A DNA stretch of 64,000 bases from Actinomycetes bacterium (lineage in GTDB: Bacteria > Actinomycetota > Acidimicrobiia > Acidimicrobiales > RAAP-2). The notes below the pieces were generated by a model that had not been told where the DNA came from, made no database searches, and worked only from the letters and a program-made list of their open reading frames with translations. The DNA lies in assembly GCA_021791145.1 (NCBI GenBank), contig JAJYXE010000033.1, positions 51,131 through 115,130 of the forward strand. Reading direction: 5' to 3'. This document shows, piece by piece, positions 37,729 to 46,689 of this stretch (position 1 is its first letter; each line of letters starts with the position of its first letter). A program made the translations under genes and the position numbers.

Positions 37729-38382
37729 GTGTGGGCGGTGGTCGTCGCGGGCGGCAGCGGCTCTCGCTTCGGGCGACCGAAGCAGTTCGAGCGGCTCGCC
37801 GGGCGGCCCGTGGCCGAGTGGTCGGTGACGGCGGCGCGCAAGGCGACCGACGGCGTGGTGCTCGTCGTGCCCGCACTCGAGATCGAGCGCGGGCGGGCGA
37901 TGGGTGCACACGTGGTCGTGGCCGGCGGCGAGAGCCGGTCGGCGTCGGTGCGCCGGGGTCTTGCGAGCGTTCCCGCGAGCGCAAAGGTCGTGGTCGTCCA
38001 CGACGCGGCGCGTCCGCTCGCGTCGCCGGCGCTGTTCGAAGCGGTCGTGGCTCCTCTCCTCGACGAGCTTGCTGACGTCGATGCCGTCGTCTGCGCCCTG
38101 CCGGTCGCCGACACCTTGAAGCGCGTCGACCGCCGGGGGACGACTGTCACCGGCACCGTGGACCGCAGCTTGCTCGTAGCCGTCCAGACGCCACAGGCCT
38201 TCCGCGCACCGGTGCTCCGTCGCGCGCACGCCCGGGGCGGCGAGGCGACCGACGACGCGGCGCTCGTCGAGGCGTTCGGCGGGACCGTGCGGGTCGTGCC
38301 CGGGGAGCCGCACAACGTGAAGCTGACCCTGCCCTCGGACCTCGCGCTCTTGGAGCACCTCGCCGGCGGTGCCCGATGGTGA
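37729..38382 (+). CDS. ispD: 2-C-methyl-D-erythritol 4-phosphate cytidylyltransferase
   Basis: The 217-residue MEP-pathway enzyme makes CDP-methylerythritol. It has AVVVAGGSGSRFGRPKQFERLAGRPV (CTP-binding), VVVHDAARPLASP, VDRSLLVAVQTPQAFRAPVL and EATDDAALVEAFGGTVRVVPGE with NVKLTLPSDL. It starts at GTG 37729 and overlaps ispF by a few nucleotides. Confidence 0.95.
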   Translation: MWAVVVAGGSGSRFGRPKQFERLAGRPVAEWSVTAARKATDGVVLVVPALEIERGRAMGAHVVVAGGESRSASVRRGLASVPASAKVVVVHDAARPLASPALFEAVVAPLLDELADVDAVVCALPVADTLKRVDRRGTTVTGTVDRSLLVAVQTPQAFRAPVLRRAHARGGEATDDAALVEAFGGTVRVVPGEPHNVKLTLPSDLALLEHLAGGARW

Positions 38383-38864
38383 CACCTGCGACACTGCGCA
38401 TCGGCCAGGGCTTCGACCTCCACCCCTTCTCGGACGACCCAGCACGGCCGCTCGTCCTCGGCGGGATCGTCGTGGACGGCGCCCCCGGGCTCGCTGGGCA
38501 CAGCGACGCGGACGTCCTCGCCCACGCGCTCGGCGACGCCCTTCTCGGCGCAGCGGGGCTCGGAGACTTGGGGCAGCACTTCCCCGACGGCGACCCGCGG
38601 TACGCGGGCGCTGACAGCATGCGCCTGCTCGCCGAGATCGTGGAACGGGTCGCCGACGCCGGCTTTCGCGCGCTCAACGCGGACTGCACCGTCGTTGCGG
38701 AGCGGCCCAAGCTGAGCCCGTTCCTGTCGCAGGCGGCCGACCGGCTCTCCAGGGTCGTCGGAGCCCCTGTCTCCCTCAAGGCGACGAGGGGTGAAGGGCT
38801 CGGCGCCATCGGCAGGGGGGAGGGAGTCGCGTGCCTCGCGGTCGTCCTCCTGGGTCGCCGATGA
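38376..38864 (+). CDS. ispF: 2-C-methyl-D-erythritol 2,4-cyclodiphosphate synthase
   Basis: The 162-residue trimeric enzyme shows IGQGFDLHPF (zinc-binding Asp and His), LAGHSDADVLAHALGDALLGAAGLGDLGQHFPD, the NADCTVVAERPKLSPF segment and ATRGEGLGAIGRGEGVACLAVV. The ATG at 38376 overlaps the ispD stop; the next codon is an in-frame GTG that is equally possible. The stop overlaps the methyltransferase ATG. Confidence 0.95.
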   Translation: MVTPATLRIGQGFDLHPFSDDPARPLVLGGIVVDGAPGLAGHSDADVLAHALGDALLGAAGLGDLGQHFPDGDPRYAGADSMRLLAEIVERVADAGFRALNADCTVVAERPKLSPFLSQAADRLSRVVGAPVSLKATRGEGLGAIGRGEGVACLAVVLLGRR

Positions 38865-39841
38865 CCCCGCGTGACAGGCGTTCGGGGGCTCCGAGAGGCT
38901 CGGGAGCACCCGGGCACGGTCCGAGGCCGAAGGGACGCGCGCCCCGGGCCGTCGACCAGCCGCGCTCGAAGGCCGGCGAGCGGCGGGGGCGCGGAGCGGG
39001 CGACCGGCACGCCTCCGGCGCGCCGCCGCGCGGACGCGGCGGTCTCGGCGGACGCGGACGCAGAGACAGCGGTCTCGGCGGAGATCAGGTCGAGGGCAGG
39101 CGCGCCGTGCGCGAGCTGCTGGCTGCGAACCGGCGATCCGTGAGGGAGGTCTGGATCGCTGAGGGGCTCGATCCCTCACCGCAGCTCGACGAGATCGAGG
39201 AGCTCGCGACGCGTCGGCGTGTGCGCGTCGAGACCGTCTCTCGCGCGCGGCTGCGCGCCGCGGCGCGAACCGAGACGCCCCAAGGGGTGCTCGCTCGTGC
39301 CCGTCCGATCGAGGCGATCGACCTCGACGAGCTCGCGGCGCCGCGAGGAGGGACTGCGCCGTTCCTCGTGGTCGTCGCGGGAGTGACCGATCCTCGCAAC
39401 CTTGGTGCGCTGCTCCGGAGCGCGGAGTGCGCCGGAGCGACCGGGGTGATCTTGCCGAGTCATCGCGCTGCGCACCTCTCCCCCACGGTCGCCAAGGTGG
39501 CCGCCGGGGCGATCGAGCACCTCGGCTTCGCGCTGGTTGGCGGGGTTCCGAACGCGCTCGAGCGGCTCTCGTCGTTGGGAGTCTGGACCCTGGGGCTGGC
39601 TTCGGACTCGCGGCGCTCGATCTACGACGTGGCGATCGGCGACGACCCTGTGGGCGTCGTCGTCGGCGGCGAGGAACGGGGCCTTGCGCCGCTGGTACGG
39701 CGTCGCTGTGACGAGGTGGTCGCCATCCCCCAGCACGGCGCCCTCGAGTCGCTCAACGCCGCCGTCGCGGCCGCGGTGGCGTGCTTCGAGGTCGCCCGCC
39801 GCCGCGCCGAGGCGATCGGCACGCGCGGGGCCCTGGGCTGA
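38861..39841 (+). CDS. rlmB: SpoU/TrmH-family 23S rRNA 2'-O-methyltransferase (RlmB-like)
   Basis: The 326-residue protein has an arginine/glycine-rich disordered N-terminus (about 1-80) that may bind RNA. The substrate-binding domain follows (EGRRAVRELLAANRRSVREVWIAEG), then the SPOUT domain with FLVVVAGVTDPRNLGALLRSAECAGATGVILP, GVVVGGEERGL and SLNAAVAAAVACFEV knot motifs. ATG 38861 (ATGA with ispF) is preferred over a GTG 30 nt upstream. The family methylates a 2'-OH in 23S rRNA or tRNA; RlmB is the closest common name. Confidence 0.9.
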   Translation: MTPRDRRSGAPRGSGAPGHGPRPKGRAPRAVDQPRSKAGERRGRGAGDRHASGAPPRGRGGLGGRGRRDSGLGGDQVEGRRAVRELLAANRRSVREVWIAEGLDPSPQLDEIEELATRRRVRVETVSRARLRAAARTETPQGVLARARPIEAIDLDELAAPRGGTAPFLVVVAGVTDPRNLGALLRSAECAGATGVILPSHRAAHLSPTVAKVAAGAIEHLGFALVGGVPNALERLSSLGVWTLGLASDSRRSIYDVAIGDDPVGVVVGGEERGLAPLVRRRCDEVVAIPQHGALESLNAAVAAAVACFEVARRRAEAIGTRGALG

Positions 39842-39927
39842 GCCGACTGCTGCCCGGGCGCGACCCGTCGCGCCGCCGCACGGACAGAGGGCTTGCGAGG
39901 CGGTCCGCCCGTTGGCAGGCTGATCCG

Positions 39928-40560
39928 ATGACGACGTGGGGGGCGCAGCCGAAGGTGCCCGAAAGGGACCCTCCGCCCGGTCCTCGGAACCCTCCGAACC
40001 CTTTGGACCCGCCCGGCCCTTTGGACCCTTCCGGCGCAGCCTGGTCGCCGCTCAAGGCGGTCGCGGTGCTGGTCGTCGCGGTCGCCCTCGGCGTCTACCT
40101 CCTCTCGCTCGGTGACGGTCAGCGCAGCGCGTCCCCCGCGCCCACGACGCACAGCTCGCGCCCGACCAAGAGCACGCCCCCGAGCAGCACGGCCCCCCCT
40201 GCCAAGACCACCCCCACGACCTCACCACCGGCCGCGCAGCCGAGCTCGACAGTGAAGATCCTCGTCGCCAACGCGAGCCAGACGAACGGCATCGCCGCGT
40301 ACTACTCGGGCAAGCTCGCCTCGGCAGGGTGGGGGACGCTCACACCGGTCACCGCCACGACAGCCGAGGCCACCTCCACGGTCTACTTCGCGACAGGACA
40401 CCAAACGGACGCGTCAGCCGTTGCCGAGGCACTCGGGCTCCCTGCGTCGGCGGTGCAGCCGCTCGGCGGCAGGGTGCCGGTCATCGGCATCACACGAGCC
40501 GACATCGTGGTCGTGGCGGGTGACGACCTCGCGGCCAAGGTTCCTTCAGGCTCCGGCTGA
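39928..40560 (+). CDS. LytR C-terminal domain protein, membrane-anchored
   Basis: The 210-residue protein has a proline-rich cytosolic start (about 1-38), one transmembrane helix (VAVLVVAVALGVYLLSL, about 45-62), a Ser/Thr/Pro-rich linker outside the membrane and a C-terminal LytR_C domain (VKILVANASQTNGIAAYYSGKLASAGW, then VYFATGHQTDASAVAEAL). Such domains are found alone or at the end of LCP cell-wall ligases; their ligand is not known. It stands alone between the methyltransferase and otsB. Confidence 0.82.
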   Translation: MTTWGAQPKVPERDPPPGPRNPPNPLDPPGPLDPSGAAWSPLKAVAVLVVAVALGVYLLSLGDGQRSASPAPTTHSSRPTKSTPPSSTAPPAKTTPTTSPPAAQPSSTVKILVANASQTNGIAAYYSGKLASAGWGTLTPVTATTAEATSTVYFATGHQTDASAVAEALGLPASAVQPLGGRVPVIGITRADIVVVAGDDLAAKVPSGSG

Positions 40561-40583
40561 TCGCATCCTCGAGCCTTGGCGAC

Positions 40584-41360
40584 GTGGCCGGCACGGACCT
40601 CCCACTCCTTCTCGCGCCCTTGCGGGACCGTGCCGCGCACGCGGCGCTCTTCCTTGACTACGACGGCACCCTCGCGCCGATCGTCGACGATCCCGAGGGA
40701 GCGCGACCGGTTCCCGGGGTGCCGGCGCTGCTCGGCCGGCTCGGCGCCCGGCTGCACGTGGTTGCGGTCGTGTCGGGCAGGCCGTTGTCGTACCTCGAAC
40801 GCGCCCTCGGCCGGCCGGCCGGAGTCCACCTCGCCGGCCTCTACGGCATGGAGGAGATCGGCCCCGACGGCGCCCTGCGGCGCGACCCCGGCGCTGAGGC
40901 CTGGCGGGGCTGCGTCGACGAGGTGACCGGGGCACTGCTCGCCGACGCGCCGCCGGGCGTCACGGTGGAGCCAAAGGGGCTGTCCGTGACGGTGCACTGG
41001 CGGCAGGCGCCGGACGAGGCGCGTTGGGCGCAGGAGGCGGTCACGGCGGCGGCCGAGCGCACGGGGCTCCACGCACAGCCCGGTCGCATGTCCCTCGAGC
41101 TTCGTCCGCCGGTCGCCGCCGACAAGGGGACCGTTGTGACCCGCCTTGGGTCGGGATGCCCGGTCGTGGGCTGTTTCGGCGACGACCTCGGCGACCTTCC
41201 CGCCTTCGAGGCGGTCGCGGCGCTAGGTCGCGCGGGAGCAACGACCATCACCGTCGCCGTCGTCGACGCCGAGAGCGCGCCCGAGGTGCTGGCGATGGCA
41301 GACACGACCGTCGAAGGCCCCGAGGGCGCCGTTGCGCTGTTGGAGGCCATCGTGGCGTGA
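40584..41360 (+). CDS. otsB: Trehalose-6-phosphate phosphatase
   Basis: The 258-residue HAD phosphatase has the nucleophile motif FLDYDGTLAPI (Asp25, Asp27), VVSGRPLSYLERAL, LAGLYGMEEIGPDG, the cap segment EPKGLSVTVHWRQAP, ELRPPVAADKGTVV and CFGDDLGDLPAFEA. It removes phosphate from trehalose 6-phosphate. The synthase otsA lies 3 kb downstream on the other strand, separated by two sulfur amino-acid genes. Confidence 0.93.
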   Translation: MAGTDLPLLLAPLRDRAAHAALFLDYDGTLAPIVDDPEGARPVPGVPALLGRLGARLHVVAVVSGRPLSYLERALGRPAGVHLAGLYGMEEIGPDGALRRDPGAEAWRGCVDEVTGALLADAPPGVTVEPKGLSVTVHWRQAPDEARWAQEAVTAAAERTGLHAQPGRMSLELRPPVAADKGTVVTRLGSGCPVVGCFGDDLGDLPAFEAVAALGRAGATTITVAVVDAESAPEVLAMADTTVEGPEGAVALLEAIVA

Positions 41361-41432
41361 GGGTCGGCAGTGGCCCTCCCCAGGGTCCCCGGCAGTGGCC
41401 GTCCCAGGGGCCGCCGCCGGCGCGACCCTCGG

Positions 41433-41438
41433 TATCAT
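41433..41438 (+). promoter_or_regulatory. -10 element TATCAT, leaderless promoter of the cystathionine beta-synthase gene
   Basis: TATCAT ends 7 nt before the GTG at 41446. It lies just after a short repeated GGCAGTGGCC segment at 41367-41410. Confidence 0.5.
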
Positions 41439-41445
41439 CGGGCGC

Positions 41446-43134
41446 GTGCAGCCGCCGCGGGTGGACGTCCTGGTCGTCGTGGAGCCGTCCCTGGCGCCTC
41501 CGGTGCTCGCCGCTCGTGCCCGGCGGGTCGTCCACGTGCCCGCCGTGCACGCCTCCGCGTCGCTCGTCGGAGAGCTGCGGGGCATCATCCCCGGTCTCGT
41601 GGGCGTCGTCGGCGACGTCACGGGATCGGTGCCGACGATGGCGGTGCGCATCGCTGAGGAGGTCCACGGGGCCGGGTTCCCCACCGTCTTGTTCGCCGAT
41701 GACCCCGTCGAGCCTCCTCCGGGTGTCACGGTGCACCCGATCCGGGACCCCGGACCGCCGATGGCCGCGGCCGACAGCGTGCTCGACCTCGTAGGGAGCA
41801 CTCCGCTCGTCCGCCTCGACCGGATCGGTCGCGACCTCCCCTGCCACTTGCTCGCGAAGGTCGAGATCCTCAATCCCGGGGGGAGCGTCAAGGACCGCCC
41901 TGCACGCGCCATGCTCGACGCGGCGGAGGCCGACGGGCTGCTCACCCGCGGAGGGACGATCGTCGAGCCCACGTCCGGCAACACGGGCGTGGGCCTCGCG
42001 ATGCTCGCCGCGGTCCGTGGGTACCGCTGCATCTTCACCGTCCCCGACAAGGTCGCCGAGGAGAAGCGCCAGTTGCTTCGCGCGTACGGGGCAGAGGTCG
42101 TCGTGTGCCCGACGACCGTGCCTCCCGAGCATCCCGACTCGTACTACTCGGTCGCCGAGCGTCTCACCGCCGAGACGCCGGGCGCCTTCCAGCCCAACCA
42201 GTACGCCAACCCGGCCAACCCGCTCTCCCACGAACAGAGCACCGGGCCGGAGATCTGGCGGCAGACGGCGGGACGCGTCAGCCACTTCGTGGCGGGCGTC
42301 GGGACCGGGGGGACGATCACCGGCGTTGGCCGCTACCTCAAGTCGCGCAACCCTGGAGTGCAGATCGTGGGCGCCGACCCCGAGGGCTCGATCTACTCGG
42401 GGGGCGGCGGGAGGCCGTACCTCGTCGAGGGCATCGGTGAGGACTTCTGGCCGTCCACGTACGACCCGAGCGTCGTCGACCGCGTCGTCGCCGTGTCGGA
42501 CCGCGACTCGTTCCTCACCGCCAGGCGGGTCACCCGGGAAGAGGGGATCTTCGTCGGCGGCTCGACGGGCACGGCCGTGTGGGCGGCGCTCGAGATCGGC
42601 AAGTCGCTAGGCCCAGAGGACGTCGTGGTGGTGCTCGTGCCGGACTCGGGGCGCGGCTACCTCTCGAAGCTCTACGACGACGCGTGGATGGCGGACCACG
42701 GTTTCGTCCGGGCGCACGGCGCGACCGCCGAGGCGGTCCTCGCCGCCAAGGAGACCGGGAGGGTGGGCCGGATCCCGCCGCTCGTGCACGTCCACCCCGA
42801 CGAGAGCGTCCGGACGGCGATCGCGATCCTCGACGAGTACGGCGTCTCCCAGGTGCCCGTCGTCAAGGCCGAGCCGCCGCTCGCGCTCGCCGAGGTCGTG
42901 GGCTCGGTGACGGACCGGCTCCTCCTCGAGCGGACGCTCGGTCACCCCGAGGCGTTCGACGAGCCCGTCGGCGCGGTCATGGACCCCCCGCTCGTGACCG
43001 TCGGGCTGGGCGAGACCGCCGAGTACGTCGCCGAGCGCCTCCAGGCATCCCCGGCCGTGCTCGTGCTCGACGGCGGGCACCCCGTCGGGATCCTCACGCG
43101 CTCGGACCTTCTCTCCTACTTCGAGCGGACCTGA
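41446..43134 (+). CDS. Cystathionine beta-synthase with an N-terminal extension and C-terminal CBS pair
   Basis: From about residue 108 the protein is a fold-type II PLP enzyme: LVGSTPLVRLDRI, KVEILNPGGSVKDRPA with the PLP lysine at 149, EPTSGNTGVGLAM, GVGTGGTITGVGRYLK and GSTGTAVWAA. A CBS-domain pair closes it (HVHPDESVRTAIAILDEYGV to PVGILTRSDLL). Total length is 562 residues, against about 460 for the usual bacterial enzyme, because some 105 residues precede the core (VDVLVVVEPSLAPPVLAARARR and following). TATCAT 7 nt before GTG 41446 supports translation of that extension; an ATG at 41761 would give the standard protein. With the next gene it would make cysteine from homocysteine and serine. 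Confidence 0.88.
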   Translation: MQPPRVDVLVVVEPSLAPPVLAARARRVVHVPAVHASASLVGELRGIIPGLVGVVGDVTGSVPTMAVRIAEEVHGAGFPTVLFADDPVEPPPGVTVHPIRDPGPPMAAADSVLDLVGSTPLVRLDRIGRDLPCHLLAKVEILNPGGSVKDRPARAMLDAAEADGLLTRGGTIVEPTSGNTGVGLAMLAAVRGYRCIFTVPDKVAEEKRQLLRAYGAEVVVCPTTVPPEHPDSYYSVAERLTAETPGAFQPNQYANPANPLSHEQSTGPEIWRQTAGRVSHFVAGVGTGGTITGVGRYLKSRNPGVQIVGADPEGSIYSGGGGRPYLVEGIGEDFWPSTYDPSVVDRVVAVSDRDSFLTARRVTREEGIFVGGSTGTAVWAALEIGKSLGPEDVVVVLVPDSGRGYLSKLYDDAWMADHGFVRAHGATAEAVLAAKETGRVGRIPPLVHVHPDESVRTAIAILDEYGVSQVPVVKAEPPLALAEVVGSVTDRLLLERTLGHPEAFDEPVGAVMDPPLVTVGLGETAEYVAERLQASPAVLVLDGGHPVGILTRSDLLSYFERT

Positions 43135-43139
43135 CGCGC

Positions 43140-44273
43140 GTGGCCGGGTTCGAAACCCTTGCGATCCATGCCGGCCAGCCGGCGGACCCCCTCACGGGCT
43201 CGGTCGTCGCGCCCATCCACCTCGCGACGACGTTCGCGCAGACCGCCGTCGGCGAGCACCGTGGCTTCGAGTACAGCCGCACGGGCAACCCGACTCGCGC
43301 GGCGCTCGAATCGTGCCTCGCGGCCCTCGAAGGCGCGACGTACGGCTCGGCGTTCGCGAGCGGGCTCGCAGCGGAGGACGCGGTGCTGCGCGGGCTCGAG
43401 CCGAAAGACCATGTCCTCGTCGGCGACAACGTCTACGGCGGGACCCATCGCCTGCTCGCGCAGGTGCACACGCAGCTGCTCTTCACGCCGGTCGCGCTGG
43501 ACGACCCCGAGGCGCTGGAGGCGGCCTGGCGCCCCGAGACCCGACTCGTGTGGATCGAGACGCCCTCCAACCCCTATCTGCGGATCGCGGACGTCGCGGC
43601 AGTGGCTGCGCTCGCGCACGAGCGCGGCGCCTTGCTCGTCGTCGACAACACGTTCGCGACGCCCTACCTCCAGTCGCCGCTGGGGCTCGGCGCGGACGTC
43701 GTCGTCCACTCGACGACGAAGTACCTCGGCGGCCACAGCGACGTGGTCGGAGGGTTTGTCGCAACCAACGATCCGAAGCTCGCTGCCGACCTGGCGCGCC
43801 TGCAGAACTCGGTGGGTGCCGTCCCGAGCCCCTTCGACTGCTTCCTGGTGCTGCGCGGGGTGAAGACCCTCGCCGTGCGCATGGAACGGCACTGCGCCAA
43901 CGCTGGGCGCATCGCGCAGATGCTCTCGGGGCACGACGCGGTCGAGCGGGTGTACTACCCCGGTCTCGCCTCGCACCCCGGTCACGCGACCGCCGCGCGC
44001 CAGATGCGCGGATTCGGCGGGATGGTGTCGTTCACCCTGCGCGCCGGCGAGCCCGCGGCGCTGAAGGTCGCCGCGTCGACCGAGCTCTTCACGCTCGCGG
44101 AGTCACTCGGAGCGGTGGAGTCCCTCATCGAGCAACCCAGCCGCATGACGCACGCGTCCGTGGCGCAATCCTCGCTCGCCGTAGACCCGGCCCTGCTGCG
44201 GCTGTCCGTCGGGCTCGAAGACGTCGACGACCTCCTCTTGGACCTGGAGCGGGCTCTCTCGGGCGCAGATTGA
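43140..44273 (+). CDS. metB: Cystathionine gamma-lyase / gamma-synthase (Cys/Met PLP family)
   Basis: The 377-residue fold-type I enzyme has TLAIHAGQPADPLTGSVVAPIHLATTF, YSRTGNPTRAALE, FASGLAAEDAV, WIETPSNPYLRIADV, VVDNTFATPYLQ and the PLP lysine 194 in HSTTKYLGGHSDVVGG. Family members split between cystathionine gamma-synthase and gamma-lyase. The cystathionine beta-synthase just upstream (5-nt gap) favours the lyase direction, giving cysteine from cystathionine. GTG 43140 is used. Confidence 0.93.
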   Translation: MAGFETLAIHAGQPADPLTGSVVAPIHLATTFAQTAVGEHRGFEYSRTGNPTRAALESCLAALEGATYGSAFASGLAAEDAVLRGLEPKDHVLVGDNVYGGTHRLLAQVHTQLLFTPVALDDPEALEAAWRPETRLVWIETPSNPYLRIADVAAVAALAHERGALLVVDNTFATPYLQSPLGLGADVVVHSTTKYLGGHSDVVGGFVATNDPKLAADLARLQNSVGAVPSPFDCFLVLRGVKTLAVRMERHCANAGRIAQMLSGHDAVERVYYPGLASHPGHATAARQMRGFGGMVSFTLRAGEPAALKVAASTELFTLAESLGAVESLIEQPSRMTHASVAQSSLAVDPALLRLSVGLEDVDDLLLDLERALSGAD

Positions 44274-44386
44274 CCGGGAGGGAGCCGGGTCGGGAGGCGC
44301 CCGGGACGCGAGGCCGGTCCCGGGCGGGAGGAGCGTGGAAGGGCACCGGGTCGGCGCCAAGGGCTCGACTGCGGGGACTGAGCCGG

Positions 44387-45790
44387 TCAGGAGCTCTGCA
44401 CGCGGGCGGTGACGTCGAGCTGCTTTGCGAACCAGTCAGCGGCGGTCTGGCCCAGGACGATCCCCCGGAGCCGCCTGGCGCGCGCCGCGCGCTCGCCCGT
44501 GCTCATGGCGAGCGCGACGTCAAGGGCTGCTGCCGTCTCGGACACGTCGAACGGGTTGACCCCGAGCGCGGCCGGCTGCAGCTCCTCCCACGCGCCGGCC
44601 TCCCGGGAGAGGACGAGCACACCGTCGGTGCGGTTGACGAGCGGGCCCTCCTTCGCCACCAGGTTCATGCCGTCGCGCACGGGGTTCACGAGGAGGACGT
44701 CATAGGCGCTCAGCGCGGCCATCGAGCGGGCACGGTCGTCGGCGACGCTGAGCACGATCGGGACCCAGTCGCCGGACCCCCAGCGCTCGTTGAGCCGCTC
44801 GGCCGTGTGCTCCACCTCCGAGCGGTAGGCGAGATAGTCGGCGAGCCCTTCGCGTGAGGGGTACGCGAGCGTCAGCATCGTGACGCGGCCGCGCCAGTGC
44901 GGCCGGGTCTCGAGCAGCTCGTCGAACGCCCACAACCCGCGCAAGATGTTCTTCGACAGCTCGACGCGGTCGACGCGCACGACGAGGCGCCGCCCTCCCG
45001 TGAGCTCCCCGAGCCGCTGGCGGGCGACGGCGACCGGCTCCGAGCCGGCCTCCACCTCGAGGGCCCCTGGGTGCGGGCCGATCGGGGCGACGTAGGTCGC
45101 CGGCGGACCGGGAACCCCTGCAGCTGCGAGCAGACTCGGGTCCGCGAAGGCGCCACGGAAGCTGGCCTCCCACCTCGAGGTGTGAAAGCCACACGCGCCG
45201 AAGCCCGCCATCGCGCGGAGGAGCTCGCCGGCGGCCGCCGACGGGAGGACGCGCAGGATCCCCGGGTCGGCGAACGGCGTGTGCGAGAAGTGCGAGGAGC
45301 GCAGGTCAGGCCGCATCGTGGCGAGCGCTTCCCCCACCAAGGAGAGGTGGTAGTCCTGAACGAGCACGCGCGCACCGTGCGGGGCGTGCTCGGCGACCGC
45401 CTCGGCGAAGAGCCGGTTCACCGCCCGGTAGGACTCCCACGCCACCTGCCAACGACGGTCGAAGCGCGGCCGGCGTGGGAGATCCCACAGGTGGTGGTGG
45501 CAGAACCACAGGGTCGCGTTGGAGACGACGTTGTAGGCCATGTCGTAGCTGGCGGCGTCGGGCTCCACCGTCACGATCCGAAGGCCCTCTTCTTTCATCA
45601 GCCCGAGCGCCGCGGCCCGGCGGTCGGGCTCGCCCATCACCGCCGCGATCCAGGTCGCCCCGGTCCCCTTGAGGAGCGGGTGGAGGGTCGCGGCCAGCCC
45701 GCCTCCGGTCCCGGCGGGCACCGGCACTGTGCCCTCGCCCGCCCGGAAGGACAGCGGCCCCCGGTTCGAGACGACGACGACGTCCTGCAC
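44387..45790 (-). CDS. otsA: Trehalose-6-phosphate synthase (GT20)
   Basis: The 467-residue retaining glycosyltransferase shows VVVSNRGPLSF, GTGGGLAATLHPLLKGTGATWIAAVM, VQDYHLSLVGEAL, HTPFADPGILRVLPSAA, GFHTSRWEASFRGAF, VRVDRVELSKNILRGLWAFDELL and VNPVRDGMNLVAKEG. The usual YTKGIPxRL nucleotide-sugar motif reads LSKNILRGL, and the glucose-phosphate side is HTPFADP instead of HIPFP, so substrate details may differ (for example glucosylglycerol-phosphate synthesis). The nearby otsB supports trehalose 6-phosphate. TAGCGT lies 8 nt before the GTG start. Next on this strand comes gpgS, upstream. Confidence 0.88.
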   Translation of the reverse strand: MQDVVVVSNRGPLSFRAGEGTVPVPAGTGGGLAATLHPLLKGTGATWIAAVMGEPDRRAAALGLMKEEGLRIVTVEPDAASYDMAYNVVSNATLWFCHHHLWDLPRRPRFDRRWQVAWESYRAVNRLFAEAVAEHAPHGARVLVQDYHLSLVGEALATMRPDLRSSHFSHTPFADPGILRVLPSAAAGELLRAMAGFGACGFHTSRWEASFRGAFADPSLLAAAGVPGPPATYVAPIGPHPGALEVEAGSEPVAVARQRLGELTGGRRLVVRVDRVELSKNILRGLWAFDELLETRPHWRGRVTMLTLAYPSREGLADYLAYRSEVEHTAERLNERWGSGDWVPIVLSVADDRARSMAALSAYDVLLVNPVRDGMNLVAKEGPLVNRTDGVLVLSREAGAWEELQPAALGVNPFDVSETAAALDVALAMSTGERAARARRLRGIVLGQTAADWFAKQLDVTARVQSS

Positions 45791-45798
45791 GGGAGACG

Positions 45799-45804
45799 AC
45801 GCTA
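45799..45804 (-). promoter_or_regulatory. -10 element TAGCGT upstream of otsA
   Basis: TAGCGT on the minus strand ends 8 nt before the otsA GTG at 45790, consistent with a leaderless or nearly leaderless transcript independent of gpgS. Confidence 0.4.
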
Positions 45805-45817
45805 CCGGCCGGTGCCG

Positions 45818-46648
45818 CTAGCCCCGCCGAGCTCCAGAGCGGACTGCGCCGGGACGTGCCCGCTCGATGGCGGCGAGGAGCACCTCCTTCGCCTGGGGGC
45901 GCAGCTCATGGAGCGATCGGTTGCGGTGGACGCGCGTGCCGAGATCGACCTGCGCGACCGCGCTCGCACCGAAGCGGACCACCGCGTCGACGAGGAGGCC
46001 GATCTCGACCCCGTACCCGGGGGCGAAGCCGAGCTTCTCGAGCGCCCATCGCGGCGCTGCGGTCTCGCCGGCGAGCGGCTGACGGACCAGCTGCAACTCG
46101 GGGTGCTCGGGGAAGAGGACCTCGAGAACCGGCCTGGCCACGAGCTCGGTCACCCGCCCCCCGCCCGTCGGAGCGTCGCCGATGGGACGTTCGTAGTAGC
46201 CCTTGACGAGCGCGACGTCGCCTGGTCCGACGAGCAGCGGACCGAGGAGGCTCGTGACGAATGCACCCTCCATGTTCTCGACGTCCGCGTCGAGGAAGAC
46301 GAGCACCTCACTCTCAGCGGCATCGAGGGCGGCCCGCATGGCGCCTCCCTTGCCCGCTCGCCGGGCGAGGCGGACCACGCGGGCGCCGCCGAGGGCTGCC
46401 ACGTCCCAAGTGGCGTCGGTCGAGCCGTCGTCGACCACCAGCACCTCGTCGACGAGGCCGGAGCCGCCCGCCGCAGCAACGTGGGACGTCCGCACCGCTG
46501 CGAGCACGAGGCCGAGGGTTGCAGCCTCGTTGTGCGCCGGGATGCAGACCGACACGGTCCGTCCGCCCTTCGCTGCCATGACAGCGTCGAGGTCGAAGGC
46601 ATCACGGGCGAAGGTGCGCACAGCGGCCACGTCGAGATCATCGTCCAC
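45818..46648 (-). CDS. gpgS: Glucosyl-3-phosphoglycerate synthase (GT81-type)
   Basis: The protein (276 residues from GTG 46648) has the GT-A fold start AAKGGRTVSVCIPAHNEAATLG, VDEVLVVDDGSTDATWDVA, a VFLDADVENMEG DxD-type metal site, VKGYYERP, the family signature TGGGRVTELVARPVL and LAGETAAPRWALEKLGFAPGYGVEIGLLVDAV, and QVDLGTRVHRNRSL. This closely follows mycobacterial GpgS, which transfers glucose to 3-phosphoglycerate, the first step to glucosylglycerate or methylglucose lipopolysaccharide. The start is uncertain: GTGs at 46648 and 46630 are both possible, and the open frame continues upstream through a repeat array. No GpgP gene is seen. Confidence 0.88.
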   Translation of the reverse strand: MDDDLDVAAVRTFARDAFDLDAVMAAKGGRTVSVCIPAHNEAATLGLVLAAVRTSHVAAAGGSGLVDEVLVVDDGSTDATWDVAALGGARVVRLARRAGKGGAMRAALDAAESEVLVFLDADVENMEGAFVTSLLGPLLVGPGDVALVKGYYERPIGDAPTGGGRVTELVARPVLEVLFPEHPELQLVRQPLAGETAAPRWALEKLGFAPGYGVEIGLLVDAVVRFGASAVAQVDLGTRVHRNRSLHELRPQAKEVLLAAIERARPGAVRSGARRG

Positions 46649-46689
46649 GGCGACGGACTCCGCGCCAATTGCCTGGCAGGGGCCTCCCG

